Below, one piece after another: positions 34,081 to 44,100 of a stretch of DNA of 64,000 bases. This DNA is from an uncultured Pseudomonadota bacterium (GTDB lineage: Bacteria > Myxococcota_A > UBA796 > GCA-2862545). The position numbers were made by a program, and so were the translations under genes. The stretch's first letter is position 1, and the number at the start of each line of letters is the position of its first letter. Where the stretch lies: contig CAJXTB010000021.1 in the NCBI GenBank assembly GCA_913061235.1, forward strand, positions 53,863 to 117,862, given 5' to 3'. Below the pieces are notes generated by a model that saw only the letters and a program-made list of their open reading frames with translations, ran no database searches and was not told the DNA's origin.

Positions 34081-34995
34081 ATGACTCACCCCTTGCTCAC
34101 AAGAACCGTCTTGGTTCTAGTGGCTGTGGTCGCTGCAGGTGCCGCGTGTACGCGTGACGACGGCGTCACGAGTAACTTCGGCAATAAGGTTGCGGTGGTA
34201 GCTGGCGACTTTGACGATGTCTCTGCGCCGCTCAAGCGAATGGACGCCCGACACGACGTGTTTGAGGGGCTCATCTCGAACGCGACATGGGACGTCACCT
34301 TCAACCCAGACAATGTTGACCTCAAGGTGGAGGACCTGTTCATCGGGAGCGAAGGCGCTGGCCAGATGAGTGGGAACGCTGCCATCTTCGTGGGCTCCGG
34401 CACACGGGGCTTTGGTGACCGTCAGTACAACGGTCTTGATGATGACGACCAGCTTGTCCAAGACGAGCGAACGCTCGACAACACATCTCGCTATGTCGAA
34501 CGCGGTGGTCCTCTGTTGGTGACCGACTGGGCCTACGAACTCGTCGACACCATCTGGCCCGATGCCATCACGTTCATTGAGAACGACCCCGCTCGGCAGG
34601 GAACTACGTGGGTGAACCTCGACCTCGCCCAGCTCGGCGTCATCGACAACATCACCGCTGACATCGTTGACGACGACCTGGCCGCGGCTCTGGGGTCAGA
34701 CACCATGGCTGTGGACTTCCCCTACAGCAACTTCGCGGTCATCGAGAGTGTTGGCCCAGACGTCACCGTTCACGTTCGCGGCGACGTTGCCTACCGACCC
34801 GATGAGCTGTCCGAAGCCATCTCGCTCACCGACGTCCCACTGTTGGTCAGCTTCCAGCCTTTTGGTGAGAACGGCGGGACCGTGTACTACTCGACCTTCC
34901 ACGTAGACGCGCAGAACGCGGCGTTGATGGACGAGATGTTGCTGCATTTCTTTGGCGATTTTGAGGTGGAGACGACCAATGCGAACATCGAATAA
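34081..34995 (+). CDS. Lipoprotein of unknown function
   Basis: 304 aa; ATG 34081 has AAGGAG five bases upstream. The signal ends VAAGAAC (Cys23), followed by TRDDGV. The mature domain opens VAVVAGDFDDVSAPLKRM, continues DARHDVFEGLISNATWDV and has the stretches ALFVGSG-like AAIFVGSGTRGF, YVERGGPLLVTDWAYELV, VPLLVSFQPFGENGGTVYYSTFHVDAQN. The last recalls glutamine-amidotransferase-like/ThuA-type folds, in which a strand of the form G..vyyttFh follows a domain monitoring gas-tight alpha/beta layers. That resemblance is weak, and no catalytic Cys is visible. Its 3' end overlaps the next gene by 17 bases. Confidence 0.65.
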   Translation: MTHPLLTRTVLVLVAVVAAGAACTRDDGVTSNFGNKVAVVAGDFDDVSAPLKRMDARHDVFEGLISNATWDVTFNPDNVDLKVEDLFIGSEGAGQMSGNAAIFVGSGTRGFGDRQYNGLDDDDQLVQDERTLDNTSRYVERGGPLLVTDWAYELVDTIWPDAITFIENDPARQGTTWVNLDLAQLGVIDNITADIVDDDLAAALGSDTMAVDFPYSNFAVIESVGPDVTVHVRGDVAYRPDELSEAISLTDVPLLVSFQPFGENGGTVYYSTFHVDAQNAALMDEMLLHFFGDFEVETTNANIE

Positions 34996-36583
34996 GGCGC
35001 TGCTACTAGGGGTAGCGCTGGGCCTCGGTACAGACTGCAACGACGTCAACCTCAACCGCATCTTCACCATTGATACGTTCCAGCAGGAGCGCAGAAACGC
35101 CGTTGACTTACTCGTCATCGTCGACAACTCCTGCTCCATGGTCGAAGAGCAAGACAACCTGTCGACGAACTTCGATGCCCTCATCAGCACGTTCACGACC
35201 GCTGAAGTGGACTGGCGAATCGGCGTGACGACCACGGACGTCGAGTCCGACCGCTACAAGGGTTTACTGCTCGGCGGAGACGACGAAATCATCGTGCGTG
35301 GTCCCAACGGGGAGCTCGACCGCATTGAGTACAACCGAACCTGGGGCTTTCAGAACGGTCAGTCCATGGCCTTGGGCGCCGAGAACTTCGCGGTCACGCG
35401 GAACGACAGCCCGTTGAACTGGTGCGCCCCGGAAGCCTCCTACAGCGATGGCCATCGTGGCACACCGGGTGAACGCAACGGTGCCTGCTCGGGGACCCCA
35501 ATGACGTTCGAGGGCAACGGCGTAGATGATGGCCCGCGGGCTCCATTGGCCGGTGACCTCATCATCTCGGAAGTGCTGTCGCAGAGCGCCCAAACTGGCG
35601 ACGCCGTCGACAGCCGGTGTGAGTGGGTTGAGCTGACGAACTTGTCCGACGACACCATCAGCCTCGATGGTGTGGTGGTGGCTGACCTTGGCCGCAACTC
35701 CATTGACCGTCCGTTCTACGACACAGTCTTCGGTCCTGCCGCCATTCCTGAGGGTCGGACCGTGGCACCAAATGATGTCGTGGTTCTCGGGCGCGCCACC
35801 AGCAATAACTGTGGTGCACCGGTCGATGTCGCCTTCGGCTCGAACTTCATCCTCAATGACGATGTTCGCTGGATTACGCCAGAGACCCCGGATGCCCGCG
35901 AAGTGTTCGCGGAGCAGGTGGCCCAGGGCACGATTGGCGCCGGCATTGAGATGGGCCTGGAAGCGGGCCGTTTGATTTTCGAAGAGCCTTTCTGGACCGA
36001 GTCCAACCAAGGCTTCTTACGAGATGATGCTGGGTTCGCTGTTCTCATTGTGTCCGACGAAGACGACCGCAGCCCGTTCCCAGTCGACGGCTACCTGCGC
36101 TACTTCGCAGAGCTGAAAGGGGATGCCGGCTACCGGGATTCTTCCGTGTTCAGCTTGTCTGCTGTTGTCGGAAAAGAACAGCCTCCGCGTGCCGACCTCC
36201 CGTCCTGTCAGAGCGACAACGGAGAGGGCTACTACGGGCGACGCTACCTCGAAGCCGCGACTGTGACCGGTGGTTTGACCGAGAGCATCTGCGAAGATGA
36301 TTTCGCACCCATCATTACTCAGCTCGGGCTGACCATCAGTGGTCTGCGTCTTGAGTTTGAGCTGTCTCGAGTGCCTAATGACATCGCCGAGCTCACCGTC
36401 GAGCTGTACTCGGGCGAGAATGACCTTGAAGAGGAGCTGGAGCGGGACGTGGACTACACCTACAATGTTCAGCGAAACAGCATCGTCTTTGAGGAGGGCC
36501 AAGTTCCTCCCAGCCAGTGGTTTGTCGTCGCCCGCTACTTCCCCTCGACGACCAACGACCCGATTGTGGAGACCAGCGAATGA
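34979..36583 (+). CDS. VWA-domain exported protein with an inserted lamin-tail (LTD) domain
   Basis: 534 aa; ATG 34979 has GGAG seven bases upstream and lies inside the previous gene. The signal ends GLGTDC; Asp before Cys is unusual for a lipobox, so lipidation is doubtful. The VWA domain starts at about 40 with the MIDAS VDLLVIVDNSCSMVEEQ and goes on to DWRIGVTTTDVES. Then about residues 185-300 form a lamin-tail-like domain (DLIISEVLSQSAQTGD, CEWVELTNLSDDTISLDGVVVADLG, APNDVVVLGRA). The VWA fold resumes with REVFAEQVAQGTIGAGIEMGLEAGRLIF and GFAVLIVSDEDDRS. A beta-rich C-terminal domain follows. It probably binds protein or sugar ligands at the surface via metal. Coupled by ATGA to the next gene. 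Confidence 0.8.
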   Translation: MRTSNKALLLGVALGLGTDCNDVNLNRIFTIDTFQQERRNAVDLLVIVDNSCSMVEEQDNLSTNFDALISTFTTAEVDWRIGVTTTDVESDRYKGLLLGGDDEIIVRGPNGELDRIEYNRTWGFQNGQSMALGAENFAVTRNDSPLNWCAPEASYSDGHRGTPGERNGACSGTPMTFEGNGVDDGPRAPLAGDLIISEVLSQSAQTGDAVDSRCEWVELTNLSDDTISLDGVVVADLGRNSIDRPFYDTVFGPAAIPEGRTVAPNDVVVLGRATSNNCGAPVDVAFGSNFILNDDVRWITPETPDAREVFAEQVAQGTIGAGIEMGLEAGRLIFEEPFWTESNQGFLRDDAGFAVLIVSDEDDRSPFPVDGYLRYFAELKGDAGYRDSSVFSLSAVVGKEQPPRADLPSCQSDNGEGYYGRRYLEAATVTGGLTESICEDDFAPIITQLGLTISGLRLEFELSRVPNDIAELTVELYSGENDLEEELERDVDYTYNVQRNSIVFEEGQVPPSQWFVVARYFPSTTNDPIVETSE

Positions 36584-37224
36584 GCGTGCAGCCCTTCCTC
36601 TTTGCGCTGCCGGTAATGGCGCTGTTTTCCTGCGGTCCAAAATTCGAATGTGACGACGAGACGCCCTGCGATTTTGGCGAACAATGTGTCGCTGGAACCT
36701 GCACGCAGCCTCAGTGCAGCAGCTCCCAGCAGTGTCCCATCGAGACATTCTGCCGGGGTCGCGACTGTGTTCCCGGCTGCCAGAACGATGGCGACTGTCG
36801 TACTGGCTACTCGTGTGACCAGGAAGAGAGCGAGTGCGTGCTCAACGAATGTACGGAAACACAAGTAGATTGTGGGTTCCGAGAGTTCTGCAACGTGGCG
36901 ACGGGTGACTGCTTTGACGCCGGTGACCAGTACTGCAAGCCGTGCCGCAACCAGACTGCTGAACAAGATTGTGGCAGCGGAAACGAGTGTATTGGTGGGT
37001 TCTGCGGTGTAAATTGCGAAGGCGGTGCCGAGTGCCCAGGTGGCTTCGAGTGCTTTGCCTTCGAGAACAATGTTGGCCAGATTGAGACCTACCAGTGCTA
37101 CACGTTCTGCTGGTTGTACGATGACTATGAGCCCGGTGCACTCAGCTTGCCGCCGCCCAGCGTGACGGGGCCCCTCCCGCTTGATCTAGAGCCAGGCGAA
37201 TCCCTGCTGAAAGAGAGCTTCTAA
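36580..37224 (+). CDS. Cys-rich lipoprotein with EGF/disulfide-repeat character
   Basis: 214 aa; ATG overlaps the previous stop (ATGA). Signal MSVQPFLFALPVMALFSC, lipobox LFSC. The mature part has about 28 Cys in short repeats of the type CxxxxPCDFGEQCVAGTC, CSSSQQCPIETFCRGRDCVPGC, DGDCRTGYSCDQEESECV and ECPGGFECFAF, like the disulfide-rich units common in myxobacterial surface proteins. The C-terminal 30 residues are Pro/Leu-rich (SLPPPSVTGPLPLDLEPGE). It may act as a rigid stalk or binding partner for the neighbouring VWA protein. Its stop overlaps the start of the following gene (TAATG). Confidence 0.75.
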   Translation: MSVQPFLFALPVMALFSCGPKFECDDETPCDFGEQCVAGTCTQPQCSSSQQCPIETFCRGRDCVPGCQNDGDCRTGYSCDQEESECVLNECTETQVDCGFREFCNVATGDCFDAGDQYCKPCRNQTAEQDCGSGNECIGGFCGVNCEGGAECPGGFECFAFENNVGQIETYQCYTFCWLYDDYEPGALSLPPPSVTGPLPLDLEPGESLLKESF

Positions 37225-39974
37225 TGCGCATTGGTGGACGCCTCGGTCAGACCCTTACGGCTCTGCCGCTCGCTCTCGTACTCATCGGCTGTCCCGGTGG
37301 CCCAACGGATACCACTGAGACGGACACCGGTCCGCTCGAGGAACTGATCGGTCCTGTTGTGGTTCACGAGCCTGTTGTGGGCCCGATTATCGCCGGCACC
37401 GCAGTAGAGATTGCGGTAAACGCTGTCGACGAAGATGATGGTGTGTTCCGCGTCACGTTGTTCTACCGAACCGTAGACGAGCCCGTCTTTGAGACGCTAT
37501 TCCTCGATGTCGGCGAAGACGGAGACTACACCGGAACAATTCCAGGTGTGCAGGTCGAAGCGCCAGGGCTTGAGTACTATTTGCGCGCCGAAGACGACAG
37601 CAACTTCCGCGTGGAGACACTGGCACCAGAAGCTGGAGATGATGAACCGTTCTTGGTTCAGATCGATGTTCAGGGAGCGGAGATTCCGTGGACGGAAGAC
37701 TTTGAAGACGCTGCCGATGCATTGTCCATCTTCGACATTGGCTGGCGTGAAGTCAGTCTAGGCTTCGCGGGTGGGCCGTGGGAGTTCGCCACATCGCGTA
37801 CCAATTCTGGTGAGTACAGCGTGGTCCAGCGCCCGAGCTCTGGCGACGTCGCAGCCCTCGAAGACTGGCTCATTACCCCTGCTTTGGCTATTGAGGGTGT
37901 AGGTCCCTACGAGGTCAGCTGGTTCGAATACGGAGACAGCGTCGAACGTGCCAATCACTCCCTTTGGGTATCGATGGGCAGCGCCGACCCCAACGACGGC
38001 GACTACGTCTCGTTGGGCCAAGTGTCCGCGCCAGTGGACGGGCAATGGACGCGCAGCCGCGTTGTCGAGATTCCCGATGAAGTGCGTGGCCCGGCGGTGT
38101 ACTTGGCGTGGCGCTACGAAGGGCAGGCCGCCGATACCTGGTTCATTGACGACGTCGCCGTGGGTGACCTTGGACCTGATATTCAGCTGGTCGATGTGGG
38201 GTGGGACCGCGTTGATCCGGGCGGCACCACCACTGTTTCGGTCAGCTTGGACAACGGTACCCGCATTGGCGCCGAAGATGTTGTTGTGACCGGAACCACC
38301 GAAGGCGGGACCTTTGCCGCACCCGTCACGGTGGACTTGGACGGGAACAGCACCCTAGCCATTGATCTGGAGCTCACTGTCGATGCCGAGTGGCCGGACA
38401 ACTCCCGCCTACCCTTGGTCTTTGAGGCCGTGTCCGGCGATGTGACCTGGTCGTGGGAGGAAGACATCGTCGTTGGCGACCCCTCCAGCGCCACGATTAC
38501 CTTCAACACCTTCGAACGTGGCTTGGTTCAAGTTGTGGTTGGGGCTGGCGACCCGAGCGCGCCGACTGCACGTCAGTCCGTGATCTCCGATGTCTTAGAC
38601 GGGGACGTACACACCTACACGGTGGACCTGACGCCGTACTCTGCACAGCTACCGCCCGGACCGGGCGAGGACCGCTGGTGGGTCTCGCTGAACAGCACGG
38701 TGGCGAGCAGCCTAACGAGCTTTGAGATTGATTTCGATGGGGAGACCTTCGTTGGAACGGACCTCGGCAGCCCGCTGATTGGCAATACCGAGCGCTTCTT
38801 CTTGCCGGCACCCCCGGAAGTCTCGATTAGCCTACTAACACCCACCCCAGATCCGTTCGCCCCCGGTTCCACCGGCACACTAGCGATGACGCTGTCGAAT
38901 ACGGGTACCCCCACAACGGGCGTCACCACCGCAACCTTGGTGTCGTTGGACGCGAACGTAAATGCCATTGAGCCCATCACCGTCGACCTCGGCCCTGCAT
39001 GGGTTGGAGACACCCCAGTGGTCTTCGGCGTGGACATCTTGGATGGCAAGGTCGATGCCTTGCCGGCTCGATTTGAGGTCCAGGTGACGGACGAAGCGGA
39101 GACGCTGAGTGTGCAGACTGCTGTCGATGTCCCGTGGCCGGTCCTCCAGGTTCAGAGCGTCGAGATCGACGACTTTGACTTTGGCAATGACGATGAGCTG
39201 ATGGACTCTGGCGAACAGGTCCTCATCGATATTGAAGTCTCCAATGTTGGCTCGCGCGTCACCTTCGGCTCGCTACGCTGTTCCGTCGCTCAGACGAGTG
39301 GCCCGGCAGCTACCATCGTCTCTGGGGGCACCTCAGGTGTTGGCTTCAGTAGCCTCGACCCAGGCGAGCGCGACAGTGACGATGACCTTGAGATCATCGC
39401 GCCGACCTCCGCTGTTGGGACCGGGCTTGGATTTGAGCTGACCTGCAACGATGGCACGGTCGACTACGTGACCTCGTTTGAGGTTGTGGTGGGCGAGCGC
39501 CCATGGCTGGGACTGTCAGGCGCCAACGACCCCATCGGAGACGCCAACGGGTACGACTTCGACATCGTCAACGGCCAGTACCGTGTGGAAGGGGGCTTCC
39601 TTCAGGTTCGGCTCTTCTCCAGCGCTCCGTACGACCCAGCGACTGCGTTTGTTGAGATGTGGATGCAGAGCCCCGGCTCTGAGTTCGACTTCTACCAGGC
39701 CGTCGGGCAGTCCGGTGTCGGCAGTCTGCGCGGATTCCGCTTCAGCTTCACCCCGCTTTCGCCTCCGCCTATGGTCACCAACGTGAATGAGAGGACGATT
39801 CAGATCGACCTGCCGCTCGAAACCTTGGATTTGGCTGCTGATCGTGTTGAAATAGGGTTTGCATCGGGTTTTTGTGGCGGCGACGTCTACTTCTGTGACC
39901 ACTTCCCGAACAACTGGGGAGACCCGTTTAATGCAGGGCTGAACACCACCGTTTGGCTTCCGTTGACCTGGTGA
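37224..39974 (+). CDS. Large lipoprotein with choice-of-anchor-J/cleaved-adhesin domain
   Basis: 916 aa, start coupled to the previous stop. Signal with lipobox VLIGC and an Asp/Thr spacer (DTTETDTG). Residues about 45-140 resemble a fibronectin/Ig module (VVVHEPVVGPIIAGTAVEIAV). Residues about 150-310 match the choice-of-anchor J / cleaved adhesin domain: PWTEDFEDAADAL, PWEFATSRTNSGEYS, DWLITPALAIEG, VYLAWRYEGQAADTWFIDDVAVGDL. Then follow several CARDB-like adhesive Ig repeats (VSVSLDNGTRIGAEDVVV; LSNTGTPTTGVTTATLV; EVSNVGSRVTFGSLRC). Such proteins are cell-surface adhesins or matrix proteins. Last gene of the operon. Confidence 0.78.
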   Translation: MRIGGRLGQTLTALPLALVLIGCPGGPTDTTETDTGPLEELIGPVVVHEPVVGPIIAGTAVEIAVNAVDEDDGVFRVTLFYRTVDEPVFETLFLDVGEDGDYTGTIPGVQVEAPGLEYYLRAEDDSNFRVETLAPEAGDDEPFLVQIDVQGAEIPWTEDFEDAADALSIFDIGWREVSLGFAGGPWEFATSRTNSGEYSVVQRPSSGDVAALEDWLITPALAIEGVGPYEVSWFEYGDSVERANHSLWVSMGSADPNDGDYVSLGQVSAPVDGQWTRSRVVEIPDEVRGPAVYLAWRYEGQAADTWFIDDVAVGDLGPDIQLVDVGWDRVDPGGTTTVSVSLDNGTRIGAEDVVVTGTTEGGTFAAPVTVDLDGNSTLAIDLELTVDAEWPDNSRLPLVFEAVSGDVTWSWEEDIVVGDPSSATITFNTFERGLVQVVVGAGDPSAPTARQSVISDVLDGDVHTYTVDLTPYSAQLPPGPGEDRWWVSLNSTVASSLTSFEIDFDGETFVGTDLGSPLIGNTERFFLPAPPEVSISLLTPTPDPFAPGSTGTLAMTLSNTGTPTTGVTTATLVSLDANVNAIEPITVDLGPAWVGDTPVVFGVDILDGKVDALPARFEVQVTDEAETLSVQTAVDVPWPVLQVQSVEIDDFDFGNDDELMDSGEQVLIDIEVSNVGSRVTFGSLRCSVAQTSGPAATIVSGGTSGVGFSSLDPGERDSDDDLEIIAPTSAVGTGLGFELTCNDGTVDYVTSFEVVVGERPWLGLSGANDPIGDANGYDFDIVNGQYRVEGGFLQVRLFSSAPYDPATAFVEMWMQSPGSEFDFYQAVGQSGVGSLRGFRFSFTPLSPPPMVTNVNERTIQIDLPLETLDLAADRVEIGFASGFCGGDVYFCDHFPNNWGDPFNAGLNTTVWLPLTW

Positions 39975-40097
39975 GGTTCGGGGTCACTGATCGACGAGTG
40001 GTCAGGACGCGGTAAAAGGTCGGACACAGGTCGGCTATGCCGGTCGTCGCATGAAAGTCTTCACGATACGCGCAGCGTTCATACGGTGGAGAGGTCC

Positions 40098-41117
40098 ATG
40101 GGCCCCTGGTTAGTCACACAAAACGACGAGCAATTTTCGGTACCCAGTCTTGCGGAGCTCCGCGAGATGGCCGAAAAAGGCCGCCTCTCGGGCGGTGACA
40201 TGGTTCAACCACCCGGTGCGTCCGAGTGGATGTACGCCGTGGAAATTCCCGAGCTTGCAGGCGTCTTAAACGACACCCTCGCAACCGCTGACGACGACTT
40301 GGACTACAAGCGTCGCGGCGGTGCCGGCGTCATCACCATCATCGCAACTGTCGCATTGCTCGCCATCTTGGCATCCGCAATCGGCGCCATTGTGGTGTTC
40401 ACGCAGATGGTCAACACCGATCCTGGCGCCATCGTGGGCGAGGGCGGCTTGGCCGAGAACGAGATGTTGGTGACCGCAGACGGCGCCACACTGCGTGCCG
40501 AAGCGGATGGCTCCTCCAGCGTGGTCACACCGATCGACAAAGACAGTCGCTTGGAAATGCTGATGAAGCGTGGCGATTGGTACCGGGCTCGTACCCGCCT
40601 GGGTCAGGAAGGCTGGATTGAAGTCACCCAGGTGATTCCAGCGTACCGGCTTGCGGGCGGTGAGATGGAGCGCGAGCTCGACCCCGTCTACAACCCAGAT
40701 GACTACGTGTTCGTCAGCAACGCCAACTGGCTTCAGCTCGACCGCGCGAACACACAGCTGACCGTGTTCCGCTTCCAGCTAGAGAACGAATCGCAGTACC
40801 CCATGACGGACCTCGTCTTGCTGGTCACCATCAAGGACGGCAACGGAGCCGAGCTTGAGCGCCTAGAAGTCGCAGTTGACGGTATCATTCCGGCAGGTGA
40901 GCGCTCCTTCGTCGGAACGCTGCACCCCGACCCGAGCGGCGACGACCCCGAAGCGGCTCCTCAGCTGCTGACCGCAGTGAGCTTTCAGATGCTCGCCGAA
41001 GACGACCCGGACCTTCAGCTTCGCTACAGCGATGGCGTGGAAGTCGAGATGACGGCTGAAGAGTTTACTGCCGCCTCGATCCACATCCTTGAAGTGCGCG
41101 CGGACCGCCCCGAGTAG
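40098..41117 (+). CDS. GYF_2 and SH3-like domain single-pass membrane protein
   Basis: 339 aa; ATG 40098 with GGAGAGG upstream (GTG 40086 is weaker). Residues 1-55 are a GYF_2 domain (GPWLVTQNDEQFSVPSLAELREMAEKGRLSGGDMV, then EWMYAVEIPEL), normally a cytoplasmic protein-interaction module. One membrane helix is at about 77-104. Outside, an SH3b-like domain (about 122-180: ATLRAEADGSSSVVTPIDKDSRLEML, WYRARTRLGQEGWIEV) and a beta-sandwich (about 205-339: FRFQLENESQYPMTDLVLLVTIKDGNG) follow. This inside-out pairing suggests an envelope scaffold or cell-wall sensor. It is separated from the surface operon by 123 bp and from uvrA by 76 bp. Confidence 0.75.
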   Translation: MGPWLVTQNDEQFSVPSLAELREMAEKGRLSGGDMVQPPGASEWMYAVEIPELAGVLNDTLATADDDLDYKRRGGAGVITIIATVALLAILASAIGAIVVFTQMVNTDPGAIVGEGGLAENEMLVTADGATLRAEADGSSSVVTPIDKDSRLEMLMKRGDWYRARTRLGQEGWIEVTQVIPAYRLAGGEMERELDPVYNPDDYVFVSNANWLQLDRANTQLTVFRFQLENESQYPMTDLVLLVTIKDGNGAELERLEVAVDGIIPAGERSFVGTLHPDPSGDDPEAAPQLLTAVSFQMLAEDDPDLQLRYSDGVEVEMTAEEFTAASIHILEVRADRPE

Positions 41118-41131
41118 GGATGGTCTGGGCC

Positions 41132-41150
41132 CGTCTTGCTCGTCAAGACG
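41132..41150 (+). terminator. Hairpin after the GYF_2 gene
   Basis: CGTCTTG and CAAGACG make a perfect seven-bp stem with loop CTCGT, 15 bases after the stop. No T-tract follows, so it may be a weak terminator or an RNA-stabilising element. Confidence 0.4.
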
Positions 41151-41193
41151 CATGCGGACAATTCCAGGCAGGGCGTGCGGTTAGCTCTCGCTC

Positions 41194-44100
41194 ATGTCTG
41201 AACCGACCCACATCGATATCCGTGGCGCCCGCGTCCACAACCTCAAGAACGTTGATCTAAGCATCCCTCGGGACTCGCTGGTGGTCTTCACGGGGGTGAG
41301 CGGAAGCGGCAAGTCGTCGCTCGCGTTCGATACCATCTATCAAGAGGGCCAGCGGCGGTTCATGGAGTCGCTGTCGTCGTACGCTCGGCAGTTCCTTGGC
41401 CAGATGGAGCGACCGGATGTCGAGTCGGTAGAGGGTGTGAGCCCAACGCTCTCTATCGACCAAAAGACCGTCAATCGCAACCCGCGAAGCACAGTCGGTA
41501 CCGTCACTGAGATCTACGACCACGTCCGGCTGCTGTTCGCCCGGTTGGGCACTCCGCACTGCCCGAAGTGTGACGCTCCCGTCGAGCGGCTGGGCGTAGA
41601 TGACATTGTGGCCGCAGTCCTGGAACGCTTCGGCGGACAAAAGGCACACATCTATGCGCCGGTGGTTCGCGAGCGAAAGGGCGAGTACCGCAAAGAGCTT
41701 CAGGAGCTTGCTCGAGATGGCTGGCTGCGAGCGCGAATCGACGGTGAGGAACGCCGCCTAGACGAAGAAATCGTCTTGGCTCGTTACGAAAAGCACACCA
41801 TCGAAGTAGTGGTTGACCGCATTATTCCACGAGAATCCGACCGAACCCGGTTGGTGGAGGCCATAGAGAAGGGCCTGGCGATGTCCGAGGGTATCGTCGT
41901 TGTCAGCAGCCCGGATGAGGAGCTGACCTTCGCTACGTCGCGTGCCTGTGCGAAGCACCCGGAGCTGTCGTTTCCAGAGCTTGAGCCTCGGCTGTTCTCC
42001 TTCAATGCACCTCAAGGAGCCTGTCCCACGTGCAATGGTCTTGGAGCGCTCGAAGCCTTTGACCTAGAGCGCCTGTTCGACCTCTCGAAGCCTGCCAAGT
42101 CCGCGTTTTTGGCCTTCAATGATGATGGCAAGATTCCGTTCGCGGGATTCGACAGAGACAATCTTGCCCATGTGGTCAAGCAGCTCAAGGCGCCCGCAAC
42201 CAAGCCCCTCGTGAAGTGGCCTGTCGCAAAGCTTGAGCAGCTCGTGCATGGCGACCCAGCGCTCATCATCGAAGAGGTCATCCACCGTCCGGATGGTCGG
42301 GTGGACCGTCGCTCTCGTCCGTGGCGTGGTCTGCTTGGCATCGTGAAGATGGTGTGGAAGTACACCAGCTACAGTGGTTTCCAAGCGTTTCGTTCGCGTA
42401 CGCCGTGTCCTGAGTGCGAAGGTGCGCGCCTTAGTCAGTACGGACGTGCTGTTCGGTTCCGTGGCACGAATATTGTGGAGCAAACCCGCGCTACTGTGGA
42501 GGACGCTGCTGCCTTCTTCGCAAATGTGACGCTCGAAGGCAACGAGAAAGAAGTAGGCGAGCTGCTCATCGCCGAGATTCGCGACCGGCTGCAGTTCTTG
42601 GTGGAAGTGGGCCTTGGCTACCTGACGCTCAACCGGTCCGCAGCCACACTCTCGGGGGGTGAGGCTCAGCGCATTCGGCTGGCATCACAGGTCGGAAGCG
42701 CACTTCAGGGTGTGACCTACGTGCTCGATGAGCCGTCGATTGGGCTACATCCACGCGACAATCAGCGCTTGTTGACGACGTTGCGCAGGCTCCAGGCTCG
42801 CGGAAACTCCGTACTGGTGGTGGAGCATGACGCTGAGACCATTGCGGCGGCTGACTACGTGGTGGATGTCGGTCCAGGAGCGGGCTCGGAAGGCGGAGAA
42901 GTCGTTGCGGCAATGAGCGGAGGCCGTTTCTTGCGCTCCAATGCGCCTACGGCGATGTGGATGCGTCGTGAGCGGGTCATTGCCATGCCGGACAAGCGTC
43001 GAGTGGGCAATGGCAAGGCGCTGAAGGTGCGTGGCGCCAATGCGAACAACCTCAAGGATGTAGCGGTCGATTTTCCGCTAGGTACGCTCACTGTGGTGAC
43101 GGGTGTGTCCGGTTCTGGTAAGTCGTCATTGGTCTTTGGTAGCCTAGAACCAACGGTATCAGCCACGTTGAGCAAAGAGCGTGTACCTGGCTCAAGCGTG
43201 AGTGTGGACGGCGTGAAGCACGTCGACAAGCTCATTCGCATCAGCCAGCAGCCGATTGGTCGCACGCCTCGGAGCAACCCCGCCACCTATACGGGTGCTT
43301 TCGATAAGATTCGTGATTTGTTCGCTCAAATCCCCGAATCCAAAGCCCGTGCATACAAGCGGGGACGGTTTTCGTTCAACGTTGCCGGCGGGCGGTGTGA
43401 AGCGTGCAGCGGTGCGGGCGTTCAGACCGTAGAAATGCAGTTCCTTCCTAGCGTAGAGGTGACGTGCGATGTCTGTAATGGCAAGCGCTACAACGCTGAG
43501 ACACTGGAGATTAGCTATCGTGGTCACACCATTGCGGATGTGTTGAAGATGACCGTGGGTGAGGGGGCCGAGTTCTTCAAGAACCACCGAACACTCTCAC
43601 GAATCCTAGACACTCTGGTCAGCGTGGGGCTGGGCTACATCCCGTTGGGTCAGCCTTCGACAACGCTCTCTGGCGGCGAAGCACAGCGCATCAAGCTCGC
43701 CAGTGAGCTGCATCGGCCGTCAACCGGCCAGACCCTGTACTTGTTGGACGAGCCTACGACCGGTCTGCACTTTGAAGACGTCGATCGCCTAATCAGCGCG
43801 ATTCAACGCCTTGTAGACGCAGGGAATAGCGTCATTATCGTCGAACACCACACGGACATCATGAAGGTTGCTGATCACCTCATCGATATGGGTCCTGAGG
43901 GCGGAAATGCCGGCGGCTACCTGGTAGGGGAGGGGACTCCCGAGCACATTGCGACGTTGGACACACCCACAGGGCGTGCGCTGGCCACGCTCCCGGAGTT
44001 TGGCGCTGTCATTGCCGCTGACGTGGCGTTGTCACGCAAGAATGCGAAGCGTCCTGCGAAGCGAGCGAAAGAACTCGTCGTAAAAGGCGCGCGACAACAC

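Noticed and set aside
34081..34995. Firm call of a ThuA/glutamine-amidotransferase-like domain
   Set aside because: Only the C-terminal YYSTFH stretch and alternating strands are suggestive; no catalytic residues were found, so it stays of unknown function.
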